A DNA stretch of 49,511 bases from Arthrobacter bambusae (GCF_030812595.1 NZ_JAUSSZ010000020.1:1-49511), one strand, 5' to 3'; shown: positions 8,214-16,705, numbered from the stretch's first letter. The notes: a model not told the origin generated them from the letters alone. Numbers and translations are program-made.

Positions 8214-9329
8214 CTAGCCGCGCGCCCTACCGCTGACCCGGGATAGGTCGGCTGCACCGATCATCCCGGCCCGCGGTCCCAGTGCGGCCAGCTTGATGTC
8301 GGCCGCGGGACGGAAACCGCGGCCGGTGAGGTTCCGGGTGAACGATGTCCGCGCGGGGCCCACAAGTAGCTCACCGGCGTCGCACAACCCACCGCCGATG
8401 ACGAACGTCCCCGGGTCAAGGGCAGCCGCCAGGTTTGCCAGGCCGAGCCCGAGCCAGTGTCCCACTTCTTCCAACAGCTCCATGGAAGCGGAATCCCCGG
8501 CTCTTGCCTGCTCCGTCACGGTGACCCCGGTGATGTCCGCTGGGGAGCCCCCGGCAGCCTTGAGCAATTCGAAGGCAACCGGTGAGTTACGCAGGGCCAG
8601 TTCCCGGGCTTCCCTGCCGAGCGCGTTACCGGAAGCATATTGCTCCCAGCAGCCGCGGTTGCCGCATTCGCAACGATGGCCGCCGGGCACCACGATCTGG
8701 TGGCCGAACTCCCCCGCTACGCCGAAACGCCCACGCTCCACGCGCCCGTCCATGACCATGGCACCACCGATGCCCGTGCCGAGGGTGATGCAGACGAGGC
8801 GGCTCTCGCCCTGGCCTGCGCCGAAGCGCCATTCGGCCCAGGCGGCAGCGTCGGCGTCGTTGGTGACGAGGACCGGACGCCGCAACAGGCTCTGCAGGTT
8901 TTCGCGCAGCGGCTCATTACGCCAGGCGAGATGCGGGCTGAACAGCACCGTGCCGCCGTCGAGATCCATCCAACCGGCGGCTCCGATTCCCACAGAGGCA
9001 ATCCGGTGGCTTCTGCCCAATTCCTGGACAAGCTCCACGATGACGCGCTCTACTGCGCGGGCGTCATTGCCCGGCGTGGAGCGCCGCGCTTCCTCGATTA
9101 CGCGGCCCGCGGGATCCACAACTCCCGCTGCCACTTTGGTGCCGCCGATGTCGATCCCGATTGCCAGCCCCCTGCGGCCGAGATGCGAATGGCGCGCGGC
9201 CCAGGGCACCGACTCCCAACGAGGGCCACCGTGTGTCGAGCCGGGGCGGCGGCGGGTTGCGGCCGAACCGGACCAGGACATCTTCCGAACTCTTGCCGGG
9301 CTCTGGTCGTTGGATGAATTCAGTGGCAT
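8214..9329 (-). CDS. ROK-family glucokinase
   Basis: 371 aa. ROK sugar kinase: ATP phosphate-1 motif DIGGTK at 60-65, catalytic Asp in VTNDADAAAWAE, GTGIGGAMV, and the ROK zinc motif GHRCECGNRGCWEQYASG. It phosphorylates glucose (or a related hexose) to feed glycolysis. An Arg-rich ~50-residue extension precedes the ROK core; ROK repressors carry a helix-turn-helix there, but none is visible, so I call a kinase. The ATG start at 9329 has no Shine-Dalgarno but a TAAGAT box 6 nt upstream, again suggesting a leaderless mRNA. Divergent from the acyl-CoA ligase gene. Confidence 0.88.
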   Translation of the reverse strand: MPLNSSNDQSPARVRKMSWSGSAATRRRPGSTHGGPRWESVPWAARHSHLGRRGLAIGIDIGGTKVAAGVVDPAGRVIEEARRSTPGNDARAVERVIVELVQELGRSHRIASVGIGAAGWMDLDGGTVLFSPHLAWRNEPLRENLQSLLRRPVLVTNDADAAAWAEWRFGAGQGESRLVCITLGTGIGGAMVMDGRVERGRFGVAGEFGHQIVVPGGHRCECGNRGCWEQYASGNALGREARELALRNSPVAFELLKAAGGSPADITGVTVTEQARAGDSASMELLEEVGHWLGLGLANLAAALDPGTFVIGGGLCDAGELLVGPARTSFTRNLTGRGFRPAADIKLAALGPRAGMIGAADLSRVSGRARG

Positions 9330-9341
9330 GTCGACATCTTA
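9330..9341 (-). promoter_or_regulatory. Candidate -10 box for leaderless glucokinase mRNA
   Basis: Minus-strand TAAGAT (9341-9336), then six bases (GTCGAC), then the ATG start. No purine-rich ribosome site is present in this stretch. Confidence 0.5.
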
Positions 9342-9426
9342 TTCCGAGTGCCGCATATGTACTGACATGCAAGCCCTGCTGGCGGAGTGCCCACGCCGGC
9401 ATTGGCGGAATCCCGCGCTTCACGTA

Positions 9427-9446
9427 AAGTTACTCATCAGTAACTT
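9427..9446 (+). promoter_or_regulatory. Perfect palindromic operator upstream of acyl-CoA ligase
   Basis: AAGTTACT and AGTAACTT form perfect 8-bp arms around a CATC spacer, about 90 bp before the ligase start. A plausible promoter (TTGCGA at 9459, TATAGA at 9484) lies just downstream. TetR-family regulators of fatty-acid catabolism in actinobacteria bind palindromes of this general TTACT/AGTAA form; the cognate regulator is not in this window. Confidence 0.65.
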
Positions 9447-9534
9447 AAGTAAGGTGAATTGCGACACACCCATTACCGGGCCGTATAGAGTTAGAGCAGC
9501 CCCGCAATGGTCTGTTGATATCGAAGGAGCTATC

Positions 9535-11346
9535 GTGCGTGAATTCAGTGTTCCGCCCCTGGTGAATGTTGCCCCCGAAACCAACATCACGGACTTCGTG
9601 GTTCGTCAGGCCGCGGACCCGTCCAACCCTGCACTGTTTGCCAAGCTCAACAGCAGCGGCCAATGGGAGGACATCCGGGCAACAGACTTCCTCACGGACG
9701 TATCGGCCCTGGCTAAAGGCCTCATCGCGAGCGGAGTCGGCGTGGGCGACCGTGTGGGCATCATGTCCAGGACCCGTTACGAGTGGTCGCTCGTGGACTT
9801 CGCCATCTGGTTTGCCGGCGGCATCTCCGTGCCGATCTACGAAACGTCATCGCCGTCGCAAGTGGCCTGGAACCTCGGCAATTCCGGCGCGGTCGCGGCC
9901 TTCGCCGAGTCGGCACACCACGAGGACGTCATCCGCCAGGCGGTCAATGCGGAAGGCCTCGACTCCGTCGGCCATGTCTGGCAACTCGAAGGTGGCGGAC
10001 TTGACGTGCTCCGCACCGCCGGCAGCGGTGTCAGCGACCAGGAACTCGAGGCGCGCCGCAGCAGCGCGGCATTGGCCGACGTCGCCACCATCATCTACAC
10101 CTCCGGTACCACGGGACGTCCCAAGGGTTGCGAACTCACGCACGGCAACTTCGTGGAACTCTCCGAGAACGCACTGGCCTCCCTCGGCAATGTCGTCAAT
10201 GAGGACGCCAAGACCATCATGTTCCTCCCGCTGGCCCACGTCTTTGCGCGTTTCATCTCGGTCCTTGCCGTCGCTGCCGGCGCCAAAGTGGCACACACGC
10301 CTGATATCAAGAACCTGCTGGCGGACCTGCAGAGCTTCCAGCCGACGTTCATCCTGGCGGTTCCCCGCGTCTTCGAGAAGGTCTTCAACTCGGCCCTTAC
10401 CAAGGCGGAGGACGGTGGCAAAGGCGCCATCTTCCACAAAGCAGTGGACACCGCGATCGCCTACTCCAAGGCGCGGCAGTCGGGATCGCTCGGCTTGGTG
10501 CTCAGGGTCAAGCACGCAGTTTTCGACCGCTTGGTGTACGGGAAACTGCGCGCCGCGATGGGCGGCCAGGTCAGCCACGCCGTCTCCGGCGGCGGCCCGC
10601 TCGGCGAACGCCTCGGCCACTTCTTCCACGGTATCGGCCTGCAGATCCTTGAAGGCTACGGCCTGACCGAGACCACGGCCCCCATCACTGTCAACACACC
10701 GTCCTTGATCAAGATCGGCACGGTGGGAGCCCCGCTCCCCGGCAATGCTGTCAGGATCGCCGACGACGGCGAAATCCTTGCAAAGGGCGTCTGCGTCATG
10801 AAGGGCTACTTCAAGCGGGAGGACCTCGCCTCGGAGACCTTCGTGGACGGATGGTTCCGCACGGGTGACATCGGCGAACTGGACGAGCAAGGGTTCCTGA
10901 AGATCACGGGCCGCAAGAAGGAAATCATCGTCACAGCCGGCGGCAAGAACGTTGTACCTGCCCTGCTGGAGGACCAAATCCGTGCAGACGCCCTGGTGTC
11001 CCAAGTCCTTGTCATCGGCGACAACCGGCCCTTTATCGGCGCGCTGGTCACCCTCGACGAGGAAGCCCTGCCCGGATGGCTCGAGCGCCACGGCCTCCCC
11101 TCCTCCACGACGATCACCGATGCCGCAGACAACGCCCTCGTCCGGGCCGCCGTCCAGGAACTCATCAGCCACGCCAACAAGTCCGTCTCCCATGCGGAGG
11201 CGATCAAGTCGTTCCGGATTGTGCCGTCCGACTTCACCGAGGCTTCCGGCCACCTCACGCCGTCGCTGAAGGTCAAGCGCGCCCAGGTCATGAAGGACTT
11301 CGACGCCGTGATCGAGGAAATGTACTCGGCGCCCAAGGCGTCCTGA
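9535..11346 (+). CDS. Long-chain fatty-acid--CoA ligase (FadD15-like)
   Basis: 603 aa. ANL-superfamily adenylating enzyme: AMP-binding P-loop IYTSGTTGRPKGCELTH (~187), LPLAHVFAR, the GYGLTETTAP motif, WFRTGDIGELDEQG and the hinge GRKKEIIVTAGGKNV with the C-terminal subdomain. It activates fatty acids to acyl-AMP and then acyl-CoA for beta-oxidation or lipid synthesis. The order aroG-acyltransferase-fadD resembles the M. tuberculosis Rv2178c-Rv2187 region. I chose GTG 9535 because AGGAG lies 5 nt upstream; the frame is open 414 codons further upstream, antisense to glucokinase, without coding character. The palindromic operator upstream suggests repression relieved by an acyl-CoA-type ligand (inference). 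Confidence 0.93.
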   Translation: MREFSVPPLVNVAPETNITDFVVRQAADPSNPALFAKLNSSGQWEDIRATDFLTDVSALAKGLIASGVGVGDRVGIMSRTRYEWSLVDFAIWFAGGISVPIYETSSPSQVAWNLGNSGAVAAFAESAHHEDVIRQAVNAEGLDSVGHVWQLEGGGLDVLRTAGSGVSDQELEARRSSAALADVATIIYTSGTTGRPKGCELTHGNFVELSENALASLGNVVNEDAKTIMFLPLAHVFARFISVLAVAAGAKVAHTPDIKNLLADLQSFQPTFILAVPRVFEKVFNSALTKAEDGGKGAIFHKAVDTAIAYSKARQSGSLGLVLRVKHAVFDRLVYGKLRAAMGGQVSHAVSGGGPLGERLGHFFHGIGLQILEGYGLTETTAPITVNTPSLIKIGTVGAPLPGNAVRIADDGEILAKGVCVMKGYFKREDLASETFVDGWFRTGDIGELDEQGFLKITGRKKEIIVTAGGKNVVPALLEDQIRADALVSQVLVIGDNRPFIGALVTLDEEALPGWLERHGLPSSTTITDAADNALVRAAVQELISHANKSVSHAEAIKSFRIVPSDFTEASGHLTPSLKVKRAQVMKDFDAVIEEMYSAPKAS

Positions 11347-11403
11347 CCCTCCACCCGAAACACTCCACCCCGAAGCACTTCACGCCGGAAGCATCCGGCA
11401 AGC

Positions 11404-11442
11404 AAAAAGCAAGGTCCCGGGCCTGACGGCCCGGGACCTTGC
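11404..11442 (-). terminator. Terminator of pyc (convergent with acyl-CoA ligase)
   Basis: A perfect 15-bp stem (11409-11423 with 11428-11442, loop TGAC) lies 26 nt beyond the pyc stop. On the minus strand it is followed by TTTTT (11408-11404). The plus strand lacks a T-run, so it mainly serves pyc, but the hairpin may also slow read-through from the ligase gene. Confidence 0.85.
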
Positions 11443-11468
11443 TGTGCGCTCCGCGGCGGCGAGAGCGG

Positions 11469-14400
11469 CTATTCGACCACGATCAACAGATCGCCGCCTT
11501 GGACCTGCTCCACGTTGTTGATGGCAAGGCGCGAGACCTTGCCGGGCACCGGCGTCGTGATGGATGCCTCCATCTTCATCGCCTCAATGGTGGCGACAGT
11601 ATCGCCGGCCTTGACGGCGTCGCCCGCTTTGACGGTGAGGGTCACGGCACCTGCGAACGGCGCCGCGACCTGGCCCGGCTGGGACGCATCCGCCTTCTCC
11701 GCAGCCTTCACGTTGCTGACGACCGACTTGTCGCGAACCACTACGGGGCGGGACTGGCCGTTGAGCTTGCACAAAACGGTGCGCATGCCCTTCTCGTCGG
11801 GCTCCGAAACGGCTTCCAAGGAGGCAATCAGGCGTACGCCTTTTTCGAGCTCCACGACGTGTTCGGCACCGAGCTGCAGACCGTACAGGTAGTCACGAGT
11901 ATCGAGGACCGAAAGGTTTCCATAGGTCTCGACGCTCTTGAGGTAGTCCTTGGTGGGACCTGCGAACAGCAAGCGGTTCAGGGTCTGCTGACGCAGCTTC
12001 GAATCGCCCTTGAGCGCCGCACTGTCTTCGGCGCTCAGTTCCACGTCGCGGACCTTGATGCTGCGGCCCTGGAGCGCCTTGGTGCGGAACGGCTCCGGCC
12101 ATCCTCCGGGAGGATCGCCCAGTTCACCCGACAGGAAGCCGATGACGGAATCCGGAATGTCGTAGTTCTGCGGGTTCTCGTTGAAGTCCGCGGGATCCGC
12201 ATGGATTCCCACAAGGTGCAGCGCGAGATCGCCCACCACCTTGGAGGACGGCGTCACCTTGACCAAATGGCCCAGGATGCGGTCCGCGGCGGTGTACATG
12301 TCCTCAATGGCCTCGAAACGCTCGCCAAGGCCCAGCGCGATGGCCTGCTGGCGCAGGTTGGACAGCTGGCCGCCGGGGATTTCGTGCTGGTAGACACGGC
12401 CTGTGGGACCGGGAAGGCCCGACTCGAACGGCGCGTACACCCGGCGGACCGCTTCCCAGTAGGGCTCCAGGGAGCTGACGCCGGCCAGGCTGAGCCCGGT
12501 GTCGCGCGGGGTGTGCGCCAGGGCCGCCACAAGGGCAGAGGCGGACGGCTGGCTCGTCGTCCCGGCGAGGGACGCAGAAGCGACGTCGACGGCGTCCACG
12601 CCGGCTTCCACGGCTGCGAGCAGGGTGGCCAGCTGGCCGCCTGCCGTGTCGTGCGTGTGCAGGTGGACCGGAAGGTCGAAGCGTTCACGCAAGGCGCTGA
12701 CAAGCTTGGCGGCGGCCGCCGGGCGAAGCAGACCGGCCATGTCCTTGATCGCGAGGATGTGCGCACCGGCGTCGACGATCTTCTGGGCCAGGTCCAGGTA
12801 GTAGTCGAGGGTGTACAGCTTCTCGTTCGGGTCAAGGAGGTCGCCGGTGTAGCAGAGCGCTACCTCCGCTACCGCGGTTCCGGTGGCCCGCACCGCGCGG
12901 ATTGCCGGTGCCATTTGGCTGACGTCGTTGAGGGCGTCGAAGATACGGAAGATGTCGATGCCGGTTGCCGCCGCCTCGTTGACGAATGCCTCGGTGACTT
13001 CCTCCGGGTAGGGCGTGTAGCCCACCGTGTTGCGGCCGCGAAGCAGCATCTGCAGGCAGACATTCGGCAGGGCCTTGCGCAGGGCGGCCAGCCGGTCCCA
13101 AGGATCCTCGCCGAGGAAGCGCAGCGCGACATCGTAGGTTGCACCGCCCCAGGCTTCGACTGACAGCAGTTCCGGCAGCAGCGCGGAGACCGCAGGGCCG
13201 GCCGCGACGAGGTCGCGGGTGCGGACACGGGTGGCAAGCAGCGACTGGTGGGCATCGCGGAACGTGGTGTCCGTGACGGCCACCGCCTGCTGCTCGCGCA
13301 GCGCCTTCGCGAAGGCTTCCGGGCCCAGCTCCTGCAGCTTCTGGCGTGAGCCGGCCGGCGCAACAATTCCGGCAACCGAAGGAAGCTTGGATGCCGGGTC
13401 CGAATGGACTTTGAGTTCGCCGTTGGGTTTGTTCACCGTGACATCCGCCAGCCAGGTCAGCAGTTTGGTTCCGCGGTCCGCGGAGACGTGCGACTTAAGC
13501 AGTTCAGGTCGCTTGTCGATGAAGTCGGTGGCCACGTTGCCCGCAATGAAGTCCGGGTCGGCAAGGACGGCCTGGAGGAAGGGGATGTTGGTGGACACGC
13601 CGCGGATGCGGAACTCCGCCAGGCCGCGCCGGGCACGGGCAACCGCGGCCGGGTAGTCGCGCCCGCGACAGGTCAGCTTGACCAGCATGGAGTCGAAGTG
13701 CGGGCTGATCTCGGCACCCGAGTAGACCGTGCCGCCGTCGAGACGGACACCCGCGCCACCCGCGGAACGGTAGCCGGTGATCTTTCCGACGTCGGGCCGG
13801 AAACCGTTGGCGGGATCTTCCGTGGTGATGCGGCACTGCAGGGCGGCACCCTTGATGGCTACCGTCTCCTGGCTCAGGCCGAGATCTGCAAGGGTCTCCC
13901 CCGATGCGATGCGCATCTGTGCCTGGACGAGGTCCACGTCCGTGATTTCCTCGGTGACGGTGTGCTCAACCTGGATGCGCGGGTTCATCTCGATGAAGAC
14001 GTGCTGGCCGGCTCGTTCACCCTCGGTGTCCACGAGGAACTCGACCGTTCCGGCGTTCACGTAGTTCAGGGCCTTCGCGAAAGCCACGGCGTCCCGGTAG
14101 AGGGCCTGGCGGATGGACTCGTCCAGGTTGGGTGCCGGAGCGATTTCCACGACTTTCTGGTGGCGGCGCTGCAGGGAGCAGTCGCGCTCGAAAAGGTGCA
14201 TGACGTTGCCCTCGGCATCGGCCAGGATCTGCACCTCGATGTGACGAGGACGCAGCACAGCCTGCTCCAGGAACATGGTGGGATCGCCGAACGCAGCGTC
14301 CGCCTCGCGCATGGCTGACTGCAGGGCGTCCGGAAGGTCTTCACGATTCTCCACCCGGCGCATGCCGCGGCCACCGCCACCGGCAACGGCCTTGGCGAAA

Positions 14401-14864
14401 ATCGGGAATCCGATCTCGTCCGCTGCGGCGATAAGCTCGTCGATGTCGCGGGAGGGTGCGCTGGACTTCAAGACCGGCACGCCGGCTTTGCGCGCTGCTT
14501 CGAGTGCGGCTACCTTGTTGCCGGCAAGCTCCAGCACCTCCGCCGGAGGACCGATAAATGTGATGCCTGCCTCTTGGGCCGCACGGGCGAGGTCCGGGTT
14601 TTCGGACAGGAATCCGTAGCCCGGGTAAATTGCGTCTGCGCCCGCTTCTTTGGCGACACGGACGATTTCGTCCACGTCCAGGTAAGCACGGACCGGATGA
14701 CCTTCCTGGCCAATCAGATAGGCCTCGTCGGCCTTCTGCCGGTGGATCGAATTGCGATCCTCATGCGGGAAGACCGCTACGGTCTTGGCGCCGAGTTCAT
14801 AGCCAGCGCGGAAGGCCCTGATCGCGATCTCGCCGCGATTAGCCACCAGAATCTTGGAAAACAT
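11469..14864 (-). CDS. pyc: Pyruvate carboxylase
   Basis: 1131 aa, the full length of single-chain pyruvate carboxylase. The N-terminal biotin carboxylase module (FSKILVANRGEIAIRAFRA, then GGGGRGMRRV ATP loop, FIEMNPRIQVEHTVTEEITDVDLV) is followed by the carboxyltransferase TIM barrel (TDTTFRDAHQSLLATRVRT with metal-binding Asp, the CYTGDL and HLHTHDTAGG strands) and a C-terminal biotin carrier domain with the biotinyl Lys in EAMKMEASI. It makes oxaloacetate from pyruvate, ATP and bicarbonate to refill the TCA cycle, which suits growth on propionate/lactate (prp genes at 35-39 kb). GGAGA precedes the ATG with a 3-nt spacer. A Crp-like site lies ~80 bp upstream. Confidence 0.97.
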   Translation of the reverse strand: MFSKILVANRGEIAIRAFRAGYELGAKTVAVFPHEDRNSIHRQKADEAYLIGQEGHPVRAYLDVDEIVRVAKEAGADAIYPGYGFLSENPDLARAAQEAGITFIGPPAEVLELAGNKVAALEAARKAGVPVLKSSAPSRDIDELIAAADEIGFPIFAKAVAGGGGRGMRRVENREDLPDALQSAMREADAAFGDPTMFLEQAVLRPRHIEVQILADAEGNVMHLFERDCSLQRRHQKVVEIAPAPNLDESIRQALYRDAVAFAKALNYVNAGTVEFLVDTEGERAGQHVFIEMNPRIQVEHTVTEEITDVDLVQAQMRIASGETLADLGLSQETVAIKGAALQCRITTEDPANGFRPDVGKITGYRSAGGAGVRLDGGTVYSGAEISPHFDSMLVKLTCRGRDYPAAVARARRGLAEFRIRGVSTNIPFLQAVLADPDFIAGNVATDFIDKRPELLKSHVSADRGTKLLTWLADVTVNKPNGELKVHSDPASKLPSVAGIVAPAGSRQKLQELGPEAFAKALREQQAVAVTDTTFRDAHQSLLATRVRTRDLVAAGPAVSALLPELLSVEAWGGATYDVALRFLGEDPWDRLAALRKALPNVCLQMLLRGRNTVGYTPYPEEVTEAFVNEAAATGIDIFRIFDALNDVSQMAPAIRAVRATGTAVAEVALCYTGDLLDPNEKLYTLDYYLDLAQKIVDAGAHILAIKDMAGLLRPAAAAKLVSALRERFDLPVHLHTHDTAGGQLATLLAAVEAGVDAVDVASASLAGTTSQPSASALVAALAHTPRDTGLSLAGVSSLEPYWEAVRRVYAPFESGLPGPTGRVYQHEIPGGQLSNLRQQAIALGLGERFEAIEDMYTAADRILGHLVKVTPSSKVVGDLALHLVGIHADPADFNENPQNYDIPDSVIGFLSGELGDPPGGWPEPFRTKALQGRSIKVRDVELSAEDSAALKGDSKLRQQTLNRLLFAGPTKDYLKSVETYGNLSVLDTRDYLYGLQLGAEHVVELEKGVRLIASLEAVSEPDEKGMRTVLCKLNGQSRPVVVRDKSVVSNVKAAEKADASQPGQVAAPFAGAVTLTVKAGDAVKAGDTVATIEAMKMEASITTPVPGKVSRLAINNVEQVQGGDLLIVVE

Positions 14865-14940
14865 GCTTCTCCTGCATCATTGCGGGTGTAACGGTCGGTG
14901 GTCACAGTGTGTAAGACCTCCATACCCAAACACAAATCTT

Positions 14941-14956
14941 TGTGGTGACAGTCACA
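14941..14956. promoter_or_regulatory. Crp/GlxR-like binding site upstream of pyc
   Basis: TGTGGTGACAGTCACA matches TGTGA-N6-TCACA at 9 of 10 defined positions (G for A at position 5) and contains the perfect GTGAC-A-GTCAC core. It lies ~77 bp upstream of the pyc start, a usual place for cAMP-receptor control. Confidence 0.5.
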
Positions 14957-15074
14957 CAGGAATTCGTCACGAGCAGTGTACCTTCGCGCAGGATGCAGTT
15001 TCACCTGCTAAAAGATGATCGGCTACAGGCGGCCCAAGCCGTGCCGGGCCGATAAGGCGGGAATCGGGGGCCAG

Positions 15075-15091
15075 TCAACATATGATGTTGA
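15075..15091 (+). promoter_or_regulatory. Palindrome overlapping candidate -10 of ParA-like gene
   Basis: TCAACAT and ATGTTGA form perfect 7-bp arms around ATG. TATGAT at 15081-15086 inside it resembles a -10 hexamer, giving an ~85-nt leader. A bound protein would block transcription; this is inferred from layout only. Confidence 0.4.
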
Positions 15092-15176
15092 AGGGCAGCG
15101 GCAGAGCCCCGGTTCCGGCAACGCCGGAACGCAAGCACCGCGACACGGCAACCGGCGTTAGGTTTTGGGTTTTCAA

Positions 15177-15995
15177 GTGCAAGTAGTCAGCATCAGCAGC
15201 CTTAAAGGCGGCGTGGGCAAGACATCCGTAACCACAGGGCTAGCCTCGGCCGCATTGGCGGCAGGCATCCCCACCCTTGTTGTGGACCTGGATCCCCACG
15301 CCGATGCCACCACGGCCCTCGGCGTCCGGGCCGGCGACCAGCTCGACATTGGCCGCATGTTGAAAAACCCCCGCAAGGCGAGAATCTCGGACAACGTGGT
15401 CAGCAGCGGCTGGGTTGACCACCCGCGCGGCAATGGTGGAGGGTCCGCCCTTGATGTCGCCGTCGGGTCCGCCTACACCGGTATCTACGATCGGCCGGAT
15501 CTTGGGCGACGCGATCTCCGTCGCCTGACTGCGGTCCTTGCCCCGGCCGAAAAGTACGAGCTGGTGCTCGTCGACTGTCCCCCGTCGCTGAACGGACTCA
15601 CCCGCATGGCCTGGAGCGCGAGCGACCGCGTTGTCCTCGTCGCCGAACCAGGGCTCTTCTCGGTGGCCGGCACCGAACGCACCATGCGCGCCATCCAACT
15701 GTTCCGCCAGGAGTTCGCTCCCCAGCTGGCTCCGGCAGGGATTGTTGCCAACAGGGTCCGGCCCGCCTCCTCCGAGCACACGTTCCGGCTCGCCGAGATG
15801 GAATCGATGTTCGGCGAGCTTTTGCTGGCACCGCATATTCCGGAGCAGGCGAACTGGCAGCAAATCCAGGGCGCGGCACATGCCGTGCATCACTGGCCCG
15901 GCGACTCCGCAAAGAACACCGCGAAGCTTTTTGACTCGCTTCTGGAGAACATGCTGTCCTCGAACAACGGCACGCGGGAACGCCGCAAGCGCTGA
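15177..15995 (+). CDS. Orphan ParA/MinD-like P-loop ATPase
   Basis: 272 aa. Deviant Walker A SLKGGVGKTS near the N-terminus with both signature lysines, switch region VVDLDPHADATTALGV, and Walker B-like LVLVDCPPSLNGL. The family forms ATP-dependent dimers that bind DNA or membranes to position cargo. No parB or other partner lies beside it; a second, operon-encoded ParA is at 30 kb. The C-terminal third (HIPEQANWQQIQGAAHAVHHWPG) is followed by a short charged tail. I chose GTG 15177 (VQVVSISS) over TTG 15165 because the fold begins there; neither has a clear Shine-Dalgarno. Cargo unknown. Confidence 0.8.
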   Translation: MQVVSISSLKGGVGKTSVTTGLASAALAAGIPTLVVDLDPHADATTALGVRAGDQLDIGRMLKNPRKARISDNVVSSGWVDHPRGNGGGSALDVAVGSAYTGIYDRPDLGRRDLRRLTAVLAPAEKYELVLVDCPPSLNGLTRMAWSASDRVVLVAEPGLFSVAGTERTMRAIQLFRQEFAPQLAPAGIVANRVRPASSEHTFRLAEMESMFGELLLAPHIPEQANWQQIQGAAHAVHHWPGDSAKNTAKLFDSLLENMLSSNNGTRERRKR

Positions 15996-16031
15996 CGCAG
16001 AATCTGCAGGCAGCGGCCGTTCCGCGCCGAG

Positions 16032-16074
16032 AAAAACAATGAAGCCGCCTTCCTGTTGGAAGGCGGCTTCATTG
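16032..16074 (-). terminator. Bidirectional terminator, 16-bp perfect stem
   Basis: Arms 16039-16054 and 16059-16074 pair perfectly around TGTT. The minus strand continues with TTGTTTTTC, so it terminates the merR transcript; it also lies 43 nt past the stop of the ParA-like gene. Confidence 0.88.
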
Positions 16075-16111
16075 GTCTTCAGCGGCTGTTCGCTCCGATC
16101 CCGACGGCGGT

Positions 16112-16705
16112 TCAGCCGGTGCGGCGCGCTGAACGGCGCTTGCTGAGCTCGTCGTCGGGAAAGGACTGTTCTGCGGCGTGCTCGCTCGGGAGCGCAGCAA
16201 GGCTGCCCTCGACCTCGCGCCACACACGGCCTACTGCGATGCCGAATACGCCCTGGCCACCCTGCACCAGGTCAATGACTTCGTCAGCGGAAGTACATTC
16301 ATAGACACTCGCTCCATCGCTCATGAGCGTGATTTGCGCCAGGTCTTCCACTCCTCGTTCACGCAAATGTTCAACGGCCGTGCGGATCTGCTGGAGGGAT
16401 ACACCCGTGTCAAGGAGGCGCTTGACGACTTTCAGGACCAGGATGTCCCGAAAGCCATAGAGCCGCTGCGATCCGGAACCGGCGGCGCCTCGCACTGCGG
16501 GTTCAACGAGTCCTGTGCGTGCCCAGTAGTCCAGCTGGCGGTAGGTAATCCCCGCCGCTTTGCAAGCAGTGGGACCACGGTAGCCGGCATCTTCATCCAG
16601 GACCGGAAGGTCCTCGGTGAAAAGCAGACCCTGGGCACCGCTTGCGGGTACAGCAATGCCTGTCGAGGCCTGCTTTAGCTCGCCTGCTTCGCCTTTGGGA
16701 CTCAC
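16112..16705 (-). CDS. MerR-family regulator (Rv1830-like)
   Basis: 197 aa. MerR winged helix in the middle (GYRGPTACKAAGITYRQLDYWARTGLVEP, then SGSQRLYGFRDILVLKVVKRLLDTGVSLQQI), preceded by a ~45-residue flexible N-terminus and followed by a C-terminal domain with no metal-binding cysteine pair. It corresponds by order and sequence to M. tuberculosis Rv1830, last of the gcvH-garA-Rv1828-Rv1829-Rv1830 cluster. GTG 16705 is chosen because GGAGG lies 6 nt upstream; the frame runs on to 16801 but without an RBS. A tandem 13-bp repeat at 16915-16940 in the 244-bp upstream gap is a candidate binding site. Confidence 0.88.
   Translation of the reverse strand: MSPKGEAGELKQASTGIAVPASGAQGLLFTEDLPVLDEDAGYRGPTACKAAGITYRQLDYWARTGLVEPAVRGAAGSGSQRLYGFRDILVLKVVKRLLDTGVSLQQIRTAVEHLRERGVEDLAQITLMSDGASVYECTSADEVIDLVQGGQGVFGIAVGRVWREVEGSLAALPSEHAAEQSFPDDELSKRRSARRTG

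Larger units (their letters stand above)
14865..15176. other. Divergent control region pyc / ParA-like gene
   Basis: 312 bp without a gene. It holds a Crp-like site toward pyc (14941-14956), a 7-bp palindrome with an embedded TATGAT box toward the ParA-like gene (15075-15091), and a GC-rich hairpin in that gene's leader (15112-15130). Nothing else recognised. Confidence 0.6.

Noticed and set aside
8293..9534. 414-codon upstream extension of the acyl-CoA ligase frame
   Set aside because: It is antisense to glucokinase, Pro/Arg/Ser-rich, and passes through the operator and a clear SD-GTG start at 9535.
11439..13163. 574-codon open frame antisense to pyc
   Set aside because: Shadow of the pyruvate carboxylase reading frame; no RBS and no recognisable domain.
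15112..15176. Riboswitch (c-di-GMP or SAM type) in the ParA-like leader
   Set aside because: It has GGCAACC and a GC hairpin, but the conserved cores of those classes could not be aligned; left as an unclassified structured leader.
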